Part shown: in pieces, positions 20,397-30,246 of the stretch
How positions within the stretch are numbered: the stretch's first letter is position 1
Layout of the letters: each line of letters opens with the position of its first letter
Position numbers and translations under genes: made by a program
The notes under the pieces: generated by a model
What the model saw: the letters and a program-made list of their open reading frames with translations, nothing else
What the model was told of the DNA's origin: nothing
Databases searched by the model: none
Assembly (NCBI GenBank): GCA_023053685.1
Contig: JALIGW010000001.1
Location: forward strand, 54,309,359-54,373,358
Source: Diadophis punctatus similis
Lineage: Eukaryota > Chordata > Lepidosauria > Squamata > Dipsadidae
Direction of reading: 5' to 3'
Length of the DNA: 64,000 nt

Positions 20397-21430
20397 AACG
20401 ACAGCACTATGATCTGGACACCATCGAGGTCATCTTGGCCTCCAGGTGGCCTTCCACTAACAGAGTGTATCAGAACACCTGGAAGGCTTTCTGTGAGTGG
20501 TGCAGACTGGAGGGCATCTCCCCTCTTTATGTGCCCATTCCTCTTCTTCTCCGTTTCCTCAAGAAGGGACTAAATTTGGGGTTAGCCCCTAATACCCTGC
20601 GACGTCAATTGGCTGCACTCTCTACCATTCTCTCCTGCCCAAATTGTCCCTCTCTGGCACATGTGCCCACGGTGCAAAGGTTCCTAAAGGGAGCCTCCAA
20701 CATCTGCCCACCGGTGGTGCATCGTTTTCCCACTTGGGACCTACCTCTGGTCCTGGAAGCCTTAACCGGTCCCCCATTTGAACCTTTAAGGGAGGCGCCT
20801 CTCAGCCTCCTGTCTTATAAGGTTGCTTTTCTCGTGGCTATAACATCAGCCCGACGGATATCTGAACTATCAGCTCTCTCTATTCGGCAGGACCTTTGTC
20901 TTTTCCATCCAGACAGAGTGGTCCTCTGTCTAGACCCTTCCTTCCTTCCTAAAGTAAATTCCCTGTTTCATCGCTCCCAGGAACTCATTCTCCCGGCCTT
21001 CTGTGCTCACTCCCGTCATCCCAGAGAACGCCAGTGGCATGCTCTGGACGTTAGGCGAGCCCTGAAGGTTTACATTAACCGTACCTCGGCCTTCCGAAGA
21101 TCGGAGGCCTTGTTTGTTGCCTTCCTGCCCCGATGCAAGGGTCTTAAGGTTTCATCTCCTACCATAGGGAGGTGGCTCAGAGCCACAATCTCTAAAGCTT
21201 ATGCCTTAGCTGGGAAGCCGGTACCGGAGGCCATCACGGCCCATTCCACCCGCAGCGCCGTTACGTCTGCTGCTTGGAAGACTCAGGCTTCACTGGAGGA
21301 AGTGTGTAGGGCGGCCACTTGGGTATCTCCTACCCAATTCATCCGTCACTATAAAATTGATTCATATGCTTCTGCGGATGCGGCCTTTGGCAGGCGAGTA
21401 CTTCAACAGGTTGCTGCGCCTCTGTCCTAG
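20372..21430 (+). CDS. DIRS ORF3, tyrosine recombinase
   Basis: I take the ATG at 20372 (MAVEREVLKRQHYD), giving 352 codons. The frame extends upstream inside ORF2 but without a clear domain. The N-terminal half has the SAM-like DNA-binding pattern (STNRVYQNTWKAFCEWC..LLRFLKKGLNLGLAPNTL). Catalytic residues of the phage-integrase family are present: R161 in TSARRISEL, H291 and R294 in AHSTRS, and nucleophile Y327 in FIRHYKID. It would insert the circular DNA by recombination, not by a DDE integrase. The frame is intact up to the internal complementary region. Confidence 0.93.
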   Translation: MAVEREVLKRQHYDLDTIEVILASRWPSTNRVYQNTWKAFCEWCRLEGISPLYVPIPLLLRFLKKGLNLGLAPNTLRRQLAALSTILSCPNCPSLAHVPTVQRFLKGASNICPPVVHRFPTWDLPLVLEALTGPPFEPLREAPLSLLSYKVAFLVAITSARRISELSALSIRQDLCLFHPDRVVLCLDPSFLPKVNSLFHRSQELILPAFCAHSRHPRERQWHALDVRRALKVYINRTSAFRRSEALFVAFLPRCKGLKVSSPTIGRWLRATISKAYALAGKPVPEAITAHSTRSAVTSAAWKTQASLEEVCRAATWVSPTQFIRHYKIDSYASADAAFGRRVLQQVAAPLS

Positions 21431-21493
21431 TTGAGACTGTGGAGGAGTGGATACTACCTTTTCCCACCCTCGGGATGCATAGCTTTGGTATGT

Positions 21494-21586
21494 CCCTCAC
21501 TGAATGCTGGCTTCAACCTCCAATGGAGAATGGGCGTTTACTTACCATTGATACGCCCGTTCTCGTTGGTTGAAGCCAGCATTCAG
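21494..21586. repeat. DIRS internal complementary region
   Basis: First 37 bases (to GGAGAA at 21530) are the inverse of the left terminus. The remainder, TGGGCGTTTAC..CATTCAG, is the inverse of the right terminus. The junction shows that the two ends meet as CCCATT-CTCC in the circular form. Confidence 0.9.
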
Positions 21587-21780
21587 GCCCACCCTTATGT
21601 TGGTTCTTACTGATTACATTCTGACTACATTTTGCACTATTTGATTGTTGTATTAATAAACCATGTTCTTGTTTCATATTTTCGCAGTCTGAGGTGTTGA
21701 TTCCCTTTTCTACTGGTGTAGTATGATGTCTTTTTAGGATGATATATTTTTTCTCTACGTCAAGTCTGTCTTTCAGCTTC

Positions 21781-21896
21781 GTCTAAACTGGGCCAATATC
21801 CAAGGAGGAGGAGGACAGAGGCTCAGTTTTGATTGACAGACTCAGCCCTTGATGTGATTGGCTGTGAACAACCCTCACTGAATGCTGGCTTCAACC
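21781..21896 (-). repeat. DIRS right inverted terminal repeat
   Basis: Inverse of 16099-16214. Beyond it the terminus adds AACGAGAACGGGCG..CGCCCATT up to about 21936. Confidence 0.9.
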
Positions 21897-21936
21897 AACG
21901 AGAACGGGCGTATCAATGGTAAGTAAACGCCCATTT

Positions 21937-22453
21937 TCACTTCCAGTTAAATTTACAACCTTCCAGCAATACATAACAGATGTTATATTCTGATTAACAT
22001 CTACCTTTATTATAAGTTAATCATCCTGCTCTTAAAATAGAACTTTAAAGTTATATAAATAACATCTGAAGAATAATTAAATATTAAATTTGTATTTATT
22101 TTATTTGGATGTACCACCTGCATCTTTAATCTACAATTTTTATATTATATAGCTATAAAATATATCACATCTGTCACACACACAAATATTTTTAAAACAG
22201 CTTCTTTGGGAATATCAGCTTCTGTTTGTGGACAGAGTATTTAATGAATTCTGATTTTTAGTGTCAAAAGAAACACATATTTTTATTTGACTCAGTGATG
22301 CCACCTCTTTCTTTGTGAATATGCAGTATTAAAATAAAAATTGTTTTAAAATCTCAGAAATTATAGCACAATCTCATAAACCAGAAGCACAGAGATAGTA
22401 CAACCATAGAGGGTTTTTACAAATGAAATTTGCTAACAGTAAGTTAGACTTAC
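21937..22453. other. Intron 2 segment between DIRS and SUSD4 exon 2
   Basis: About 517 bases of AT-rich DNA holding the exon 2 donor side. No other feature seen. Confidence 0.6.
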
Positions 22454-22666
22454 CTTCTTGTAGGCACACAGGTTTATCACTTGGCTTCCAGCTTAGGGAG
22501 CCATTAAAATGTCTCTCACAAAGCTTTTGGGATGGACCCTTAAGCCTGTATCCTTCTTGGCAATGAAACCGGACAACTGAACTTTCAAAGAAAACACCTG
22601 TGCTGGGCATTTTATATCCATATTCAGGGAATCCAGGATCAGAACAAGCATGGAGTTCGTCAAAAC
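22454..22666 (-). CDS. SUSD4: SUSD4 second coding exon (sushi domain 1)
   Basis: This 213-base exon encodes 71 residues forming one complete sushi (complement control protein) module: Cys in ACSD, HCQEG, KLCER and PVCLQ, with the conserved Trp in LSWKPSD. The acceptor is TTGATGTAG|GT and the donor GAAG|GTAAGT. The first two bases complete a Gly codon begun in the previous exon, and the last base starts the Asp codon completed in the next. Residues GFDEL, SDPGFPE, GVFFE and RFHCQ match my recollection of mammalian SUSD4 sushi 1 closely. The donor lies 518 bp from the right end of a DIRS element, so this exon is squeezed between that element and repeat-rich intron 1. Four cysteines and an open frame argue that it is functional. 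Confidence 0.95.
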
Positions 22667-22929
22667 CTACATCAACAAAGATGTAAAATATTTATGTTCA
22701 GTCAGACAGTTATATCTTATTCTTTCTATCTGTAGTATTTGCTAAAATGAGCTGAGATACAGATTCCAAAACATAACTTGCATTGAGTATTTCCAAAGCT
22801 AATGGGTAGAGCCTGAAACAAGATATCTCAGTTGATTCCCAAGCATGTGTTTAGCTTGCCTTTTGCACACACACAACGCACATTAAATCCTTATAGGCCC
22901 AAACAGTACTTAATATTATTAGCATTTCT

Positions 22930-23145
22930 TATTTTAATTCTTTTAATCTTAACTCCTTGTGACCACATGAAGAAGTCCATCCACATTGTAGGCAATGTTT
23001 TTGGAAGTGATTTGCATCACTTTCTTCTTAGGACTGAACATCTGGTCCCAAATCACCCAGTTGGCCTCTATTCTAAAGTAGGACTATGATTCAGGTCTCC
23101 ATGTTCCTAGTCTCGCACTTTAACCCCTAGTCTACAGTAAATTAA
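22930..23145 (-). mobile_element. tRNA-derived SINE, old copy
   Basis: Contains CTTGTGACCACATGAAGAAG, GTTTTTGGAAGTGATTTGC, AATCACCCAGTTGGCCT and a tRNA-like head at its right end (CACTTTAACCCCTAGTCTAC). The order of these blocks matches a common squamate SINE read on the minus strand. Heavily mutated. Confidence 0.6.
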
Positions 23146-23479
23146 TTTTGAACAATAAAATACAAAATAGCAAATTAAAAACTTAGCAAACACAATATAA
23201 AACCAGTAAGTTGATAAAGTGCAATGCTTTTTACACTAATCATGGAAATTTAGTTCATCATGACAATTTAGCCATTTCTTGACTCTTGGTGACTTCATGG
23301 AGACTCTTAACACAGCCAGTTTGCCATTTTTCTCTCCTGGAATGCTTTCTCTATTTCCACCCTAGACTACTTCACTAGTATTCTCCAAGGGCTTTCCATT
23401 CAAATAGTAACCAGGTGTGATTCTGCCAAGCTTTTTGAAGTTAGTCAAGATAAGATAAGGAACCAAGAGTTTCTATCCA

Positions 23480-23660
23480 TCCAACTCAATCCAACAAATT
23501 GGGTATGCTGCAGATTCTGTCAGCCAGGGTATCAACTGGTGGGAACTAGAAGATGGTTTTTTTCTGATGTAATCCCTGCCTTATAGAATATTCTCCCCTC
23601 AGAGATTAGAATGGCCCTAACCTTGTTGTCCTTTTACAAGGATTAAAACTTAGCTATGTA
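23480..23660 (+). mobile_element. LINE C-terminal fragment
   Basis: Translates in broken frames to ILPSEIRMALTLLSFYKD, the same motif as LPPEIRTIPTLLAFRKALK at the end of the 24-27 kb LINE. Confidence 0.65.
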
Positions 23661-23941
23661 CCTAGGCCTAGGGCTCAGAATGTGTTAATGGTCTCGTAAC
23701 TAGACTTTACTTTTAATTAATTAATCATCATGGCTACTAAGCATAAATGTTTTCCATTCTGCATGCTTGAGAATTTATTACTATGTTGGTATTACTGCCT
23801 GATGAAACATTTCAAACAGTCTGTATCCCATTGTTCAAATATGAAAACAGAAATGAAGCAGTTACTATTCATGTGAAAGACACCTTATAGAGAACCTTTA
23901 ATTCCTACAGACCACATAGAGCAAATGATCTGGAGATATTT

Positions 23942-26900
23942 GCATATTTATTTATTTATTTTATTTATTTAGACGCTCTTATAGGCCGCCCAATCCCGTG
24001 GGACTCAGGGCGGCGTACAGCATGAATAAGAAGCGTACATTTAAAAACAATACTCATAAGTTTAAATTAAAAATATAATTAAAAAGAAGACATTGTAAAC
24101 ACAACATTCAGGGGGAATCTGATTATCCTATTCACCCCATCTGCCGGAAGAGCCATGTTTTTAAGGCTTTACGGAAGGCCAGCAGGGTGGGGATGGTCCG
24201 GATCTCTGGTGGCAGTTGGTTCCAGAGGGACGGGGCTCCCACAGAGAAGGCCCTCCCCCGCGGCCCCGCCAATCGACATTGTTTAGCCGACGGGACCCGG
24301 AGGAGGCCCTCTCTGTGGGACCTAACCGGTCTTAGGGAGGTATGTGGTAGGATGCGGTCCCGCAGGTACCCTGGCCCTGAGCCATGTAGGGCTTTAAAGG
24401 TAACGACCAACACCTTGAATTGCGACCGGAGACTAATTGGTAACCAATGCAGCTGGCGAAGGATAGGTGTTACGTGGGTGTATCTCGGCACACCCACTAC
24501 CGCTCGCGCAGCTGCATTCTGTACCAGTTGGAGTCTCCGGATGCTCTTCAAGGGTAGCCCCATGTAGAGCGCGTTACAGTAGTCTAGCCGTGAGGTGACA
24601 AGGGCATGAGTGACTGTGAGCAAGGCCTCCCTCTCCAAGTAAGGTCGCAACTGGTGCACAAGATGGATTTGTGCAAAGGTCCCCCTAGCCACAGCTGAAA
24701 GATGTTGCTCCAATTTTAGCTGTGGATCTAGGAGGACACCCAAATTGCGAACCTGTTCTGAGGGAGTCAATTTTTCTCCCCCGAGAACCAAGGAGGGACA
24801 GTCGACATAGTCCTTGGGAGGCAATATCCAGAGCCACTCAGTCTTGTCTGGGTTGAGCCTGAGTCTGTTCACTCCCATCCAGACCCACATCGTCCAGGCA
24901 GCGGCACATTACATCAACTGCTTCACTGAACTGACACGGGGTGGAGATGTACAACTGGGTATCGTCAGCATACTGCTGATACCTCACCCCATGTCGTCGG
25001 ATGATCTCACCCAGCGGTTTCATGTAAATGTTAAACAGGATGGGCGAGAGGACCGAGCTCTGTGGCACCCCGCAAACCAGGGGCCTAGGGGCCGACCTCT
25101 GTCCTCCTGTCAACACCGACTGCGTCCTGTCAGAGAGGTAGGAGGAGAACCACCGTAAAACAGTGCCTCCCACTCCCATCTCCCCAAGACGACGCAGAAG
25201 GATACCATGGTCAATGGTATCGAAAGCCGCTGAGAGGTCAAGTAGCACCAGGATGGAGGAGTGACCCCCATCCCGGGCTCGCCAGAGATCATCCATCAGC
25301 GCGACCAAAGCAGTCTCCGTACTGTAGCCGCGCCTGAAACCCGATTGAAAGGGATCCAGATAATCAGTATCCTCCAATAGCCGCAAGAATTGGAGCGACA
25401 CCCCCTTCTCAACAACTTTACCCAAAAAGGGTAAGTTGGAGACTGGACGGAAGTTCTTTAAATCCGCTGGGTCCAGGGAAGGCTTCTTGAGGAGGGGCCT
25501 CACCACCGCAGCTTTTAAAGGCTGTGGGATGGATCCCTCTCTCAGAGAAGCGATCACAACCGCCTGGAGCCAGCCGCGTGTCACCTCCCTGCTGGCAGAA
25601 ACCAGCCAGGAGGGGCACGGGTCCAATAAACAGGTGGAGGCGCTCATCGCTCCTATGGCCTTGTCCACATCCTCAGGAGTGACAGGTTCAAACTCGTCCC
25701 ATATAACAGGACTAAGACTCACCCCTGTCATCTCGGCTTGCCCTGTCCAAATGGAGTCCAGGTCTGTCCGAATCTGAACGACTTTATCCGCCAGAAACTG
25801 AGAAAATTCCTCAGCTCTGCCCTGCAAGGGATCTTCAGCTCCCTCCTTGGCTAGGAGGGAGCGAGTTACCCTAAACAGGGCGGCTGTGCGGGAGTCGGCG
25901 GATGCAATAAGAGCGGAAAAATACGCGCATTTTGCCGCCTTTATCGCCACTAAGTAAGACTTAATGTAAGTTCTTAAAAGTGTCTGGTCAGACTCAGCTT
26001 TACTGGCTCTCCATCGTTGCTCTAGGCGTCTCTTTAGGCGCTTCATCTCCCGGAGCTCCTCAGTAAACCAAGGGGCCCTCCGGGATCCGCTGCCACGGAG
26101 AGGCCGCAAAGGCGCAATCCGATCTAAGGCCCCCGTTGCCGCCTGATTCCAAGCAGCCACTAGGGCCTCAGATGAATCGTGTACCAGGGAGTCAGGTATT
26201 TCCCCAAGTTCCCTCTGAAATCCTTCAGATTCCATTAGGCGCCTGGGGCGGAACCACTTAATCGGCCCCGCCTCCTTGCGGTGGAGGAGTGGTGCCATGA
26301 AATCCAACCTCAGAAGGAAATGATCTGACCACGACAAGGGTACTGTGACTAAACCCCCCAGCCTCAGATCATCTCTCCACTGCCCCGAGAGAAACACAAG
26401 GTCAAGCATGTGGCCTCCCTCATGAGTCGGACCCTGAACTACTTGGGTCAGGTTCATGGTTGTCATGGAAGCCATGAACTCCTGGACTGCCTCCGAGGTT
26501 TCACCGGGCGATGGCAAATTAAAGTCCCCCAGCACCATCAGCCTGGGGAACTCAATCGCCAGCCCTGCTACCGCCTCGAGCAGAACAGGCAGGGCCTTTG
26601 TAACGTAGCTAGGAGGCAGGTACGCTAACAAAAGGCCCACCTGGACCCCTAAGTCCAACTTCAGAAGGAGCGTCTCACACCCAACAATCTCCGGGGCAGG
26701 GCTCCTTCGAGGATTAAGGTTCTGGCGAGCTATAATCGCCACTCCTCCACCCCTTCCCTGGGGTCGCGGCTGATGCTGCACTAAGAACCCGTCCGGGCAC
26801 ATCTCGGAGAGGGGAACCCCCCCTCCTGGCCTAGCCAGGTCTCAGTGATACATGCCAGGTCCGCCCCCTCTTCCAGGATTAAATCCCGTACAAGGGGGGC

Positions 26901-27040
26901 CTTGTTGGTAATTGACCTGGCATTCAACAGCAGCAGCTTGAGCCCAGGGCCCTGACATCCCTGGTTACCAGGACCTCGGGTTGAGCAAGATGGAACCAAA
27001 CCAGAGGGGCCGGAACAAGGAATCGCTTGGAGACAGCGAG
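23942..27040 (-). mobile_element. Long CR1/L2-clade LINE, 5'-truncated
   Basis: About 3.1 kb on the minus strand. The 3' end is the TTTATTTA run at 23942-23970 preceded by GCCTATAAGAGCGTCTAAAT. It encodes most of an endonuclease plus reverse transcriptase protein, now broken by two frameshifts. The 5' end fades into AT-rich DNA near 27040. I found no convincing target duplication. Confidence 0.9.
24132..26999 (-). pseudogene. LINE ORF2 pseudogene (endonuclease-RT), two frameshifts
   Basis: Three frame segments make up one protein. Segment 1 (26999 to about 26820) starts the APE endonuclease with LLLLNARSITNK and ACITETWL. A seven-G run at about 26816-26822 then shifts the frame. Segment 2 (26802-24838) continues the endonuclease (VLGDFNLPSPG, WSDHFLLRLDF) and the reverse transcriptase (FRPVSNLPFLGKVVEK, LDLSAAFDTIDHGILL, catalytic YADDTQLYIS). 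A second one-base shift near 24885 leads to segment 3, ending ..LAFRKALKTWLFRQMG at 24132. Apart from the two shifts few defects are seen, so the copy is fairly young but dead. Confidence 0.88.
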
Positions 27041-29340
27041 CATATACATATATTGGGATATATTACAGAATCTACCTGTAACTAGCAGGTAGTAGATAAT
27101 GGTAGTGCAAAGTACGGTATATTGGTAAGAGCAATATATTGTTATTAGCACTGATTATCACAATCCAGTGCATGTTCACTTTAGCTTTTCCTCAAATCTA
27201 ATACTTGCAATCTAAGTTATATCAATTTATGACTTAAGCAGTATGATTTGCTATTTAACTTAGTACTATTACTGTGATCTGTCTGAATATTTGTAAATGC
27301 AGCAGATCACGGACAACAAAGCCATGCTTCAACTTTTTAAAATATTTTTTATTACAAGATTTTACAAAGATTTTAAAAACTACAGAAACATAAAAAAATA
27401 GAAAAATATTATAAAAGGATGAAAAAAGTGAAAAGTAAGAAAAGTAAGAAAAAGATTAAAAAGATACTTCTGCTCTTACAAACACAGCAATTATTTCCAT
27501 TTCAACTCTTCTGTATTGCATATTATAGTTTCCTTCTTCCTATAAACAAATATTTTAAAGTAATAAATTCTGAAATCAGCAGTTCATTTCTATCCATTTT
27601 CAGCAAAAATCTATAAAGGTGTTTCCAGTCTTTTATAACTGTAATTCCCCCTTTGGTCAAATAAGATCATAGTCTGAATTGTGGGTTTTACTTATGCTAT
27701 GATAAAGTAATTGAAGATTTTAAAACAAATCATTATATCAGGAATGCCACACTGTGAATACGCTATATATGCAAATCAATGCTAAGCCCCAAAATACTTT
27801 TGTTAGTCTCAGCTCAAGAATGCTTTATAGAAAAGAAACAGCAGGCAAACACAAATGGTTAACATATAACAACTTGCTAATATAGGAAACTGGGGGACTT
27901 AAGATGAAATCAAGAGCATAATTGACTACAGAAGGATTTAGCTTTCAATGGTTTTCCTATGCACAATTAAGAGAATGATTTAATACAGATTTTAAAGATA
28001 CCAGAAAAAGAATGCAATAAAACAGAATGAATTATGTACAAATGATGAACATGTAATTGCTAAAATATATAAATGAAGAGTTGAAACAGAGGAAGAGCAA
28101 GTTAAAGAATATATGATGAAATGGTAAACAGTTTTGATTTCATATCCAAGTGGATCAATGGGAGAGAATGCTGTTAAAAAGTCAGAAATTTACATTGTCT
28201 TACAATTTAAGAAGAACTTTTTCAAATATGCTATCAGGATGAAAGCCAATAATCAAAAACACTTTGCCAATGTGAGCCTAGGAATGAAGTCAGAAAGCTC
28301 AGACTAGTAATTTCAAAGACAAAGAACAGGCAAAGTGAATGACAAAAGGAGAACACAGAGTCATTCCTAACTATCCATTCTACATATACCCTAATCAAAG
28401 GAAGGACAGATCTTGCCTATAAAAGTAGTAAAGATAACAAAACAGATAAATACATAACCAAGTACTGGGCAAGACAACCAATTCAAAAAGATTTATAATC
28501 ACCAGACTAGGTCACCAAGGTACAGAACCTGCTGGAAAAGCTAAATTCCCACAGCTTTAAAAAAGCTCAGTAGAACTGAGACTATATGAATCTCAGGGGG
28601 GGATGCTGTTTCACAGAGAAAGCACATCTCTTGATCCCACAAGATGGTTATGCTTTACAGCCAGGGACTGGAATACACCTACTTTTTCAGATGTTCCAGG
28701 TTTGGCAGAAGCAATAAGACGAAAACTATCTTAAAGGTGCCCATTCCTAAGCCATGTAGGAATCCATACCTTGAGTTGCTTCTTTAATCCCACTGGTAAC
28801 CATGCACCTCAAAGAGGAGAAGAGTTACATGGACTGTAATTGCCTGCATTCTGGAATTAATAAGGGTACTGTATTAGTCAAACAGGAGGTGATTAGTGTA
28901 CGAGTCCCTTTGAGAGAGATCTCCCAATCCAGCAAAGCAAGCAATTGGCACACAGAATAAATTGGACCCTCAAATTTTACACCAGTTCTGCCTTTTGAGA
29001 TCCTATCCTTAAGATGTTCCACTTGTTTCTCAACCCTTATAAGGACTCAAGTTGCTTAAAAACGGTTGCCAGGCAGCATTCTGCAGATGCAATAAAGGCA
29101 GAAAACAATTATATTTTACTAATCATTACGAAGATCTTAATTTGAGCTTGTACAAAGGTTCAATCAGACTTTATTTCATACACTGTCCCAATTTCCAGCA
29201 CACATCAGAATCCATACTGCTGATACGTATCACTCTGCCATCCACCCATTCTCTTTCTGGCTTCTTGCATGCTGGGATCACCCTTCAGAACATTATAGCA
29301 AACAATTACAGTATAGCAAAGAAGTCAATTTAAGTTACGA
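27041..29340. other. Unrecognised AT-rich intron
   Basis: The 27335-27620 stretch (TTTTTTATTACAAGATTTTAC..) looks like an old reverse-oriented repeat and resembles 44430-44640 in composition. No gene seen. Confidence 0.4.
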
Positions 29341-29455
29341 AGTAGTGGTTATGAAGTTGGCCTAGAAAACCAGACAACTAGTCCTGCCTTAGGGATGAAA
29401 AACTGGCTGGGTGACTTTGGACCAGTCATTCTCTCTAAACACACACACAATTTAA
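29341..29455 (+). mobile_element. tRNA-derived SINE fragment
   Basis: AGTGGTTATGAAGTTGGCC, CTAGTCCTGCCTTAGG and GCTGGGTGACTTTGGACCAG match, on the opposite strand, the family seen at 22930-23145. Confidence 0.6.
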
Positions 29456-29731
29456 GGTGGTGGAAATGCCAAACATTTCTTCTCCCATTTTCTGTTGATT
29501 CACTATATTCCTTCATATCTATATATATGAAAAGGTTGAGATAAAAACCTAAAAACAAACAAAACAATTCAGTAACCTCTTCCCCTTTAGATTTTGGTGA
29601 CCCAAGAAATCATATTCTCTCTACAATTTAGGAAGGATTTTGTACAATTGGGGTAGGAACCACTGTACCTTGGACTTCAACTTTTCAACAGTGTAATTCA
29701 CCATGAAGACATAGAAAAGATTCCCCTAGAT

Positions 29732-29858
29732 CACGGGTGTCAAACTTGCCACATCACGTTGCCGTCACATGATGTTTTATGACATTTTCCCCATTCGCGA
29801 AGCTGTGGTGGGCGTGGCCTGCACTTCCAGCCCACAGGCCGCAAGTTTGACACCCCTA
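29732..29858. mobile_element. Small hAT MITE with CCCTAGAT target duplication
   Basis: 127 bp, ends CACGGGTGTCAAACTTG and CAAGTTTGACACCCCTA. Exact 8-bp repeats CCCTAGAT flank it (29724-29731, 29859-29866). The termini are close to those of the larger hAT element starting 389 bp to the right, its likely source family. Confidence 0.88.
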
Positions 29859-30246
29859 CCCTAGATTCTAAACTAGTTATGTAGAAAAACATTCTATTTC
29901 CAGCATCAAATCATTACATTTCAAAATTCTGAAGAGTTATTGTGTACCACCAGAAGCAGCCTCTTTTTAAGGGAAAATTTGTTATGCAGTGACTTAATTA
30001 TCACAACAGTACCAGTGAAGAAGCATATTTCTAAAAGATCACTTTGATACAAAGTGGAAACAAAGTAACACAACACATTAAAAACTAATGAATTTATTGT
30101 CATAAAAAGTTCATTATTTTCTTTGAAATTCTTAGATGTGCACACAGTATCACAGGAAAAGGAATAGTAATAACTGCAGGCAAAGAAAAATGAAATGTAC
30201 AAGGTAGAGACAGTGATAATTAACTTTTAACAGCAATCATTTACAA

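Larger units (their letters stand above)
16087..21936 (+). mobile_element. Complete DIRS-type tyrosine-recombinase retrotransposon
   Basis: A 5.85-kb element with 116-bp inverted terminal repeats (16099-16214 and 21781-21896; two mismatches) and outer extensions that are not alike. An internal complementary region (21494-21586) consists of the inverse of the left end joined to the inverse of the right end. That is the signature of DIRS elements, which replicate through a circle. There is no target duplication, as expected for recombinase insertion. Three overlapping open frames encode a Gag-like protein, RT-RNase H and a tyrosine recombinase. AATAAA at 21655 follows the internal complementary region. 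All frames are open, so the copy may be active. It is antisense to SUSD4. Confidence 0.95.

Noticed and set aside
16087..21936. Endogenous retrovirus
   Set aside because: No LTRs or DDE integrase; inverted repeats, internal complementary region and tyrosine recombinase identify DIRS.
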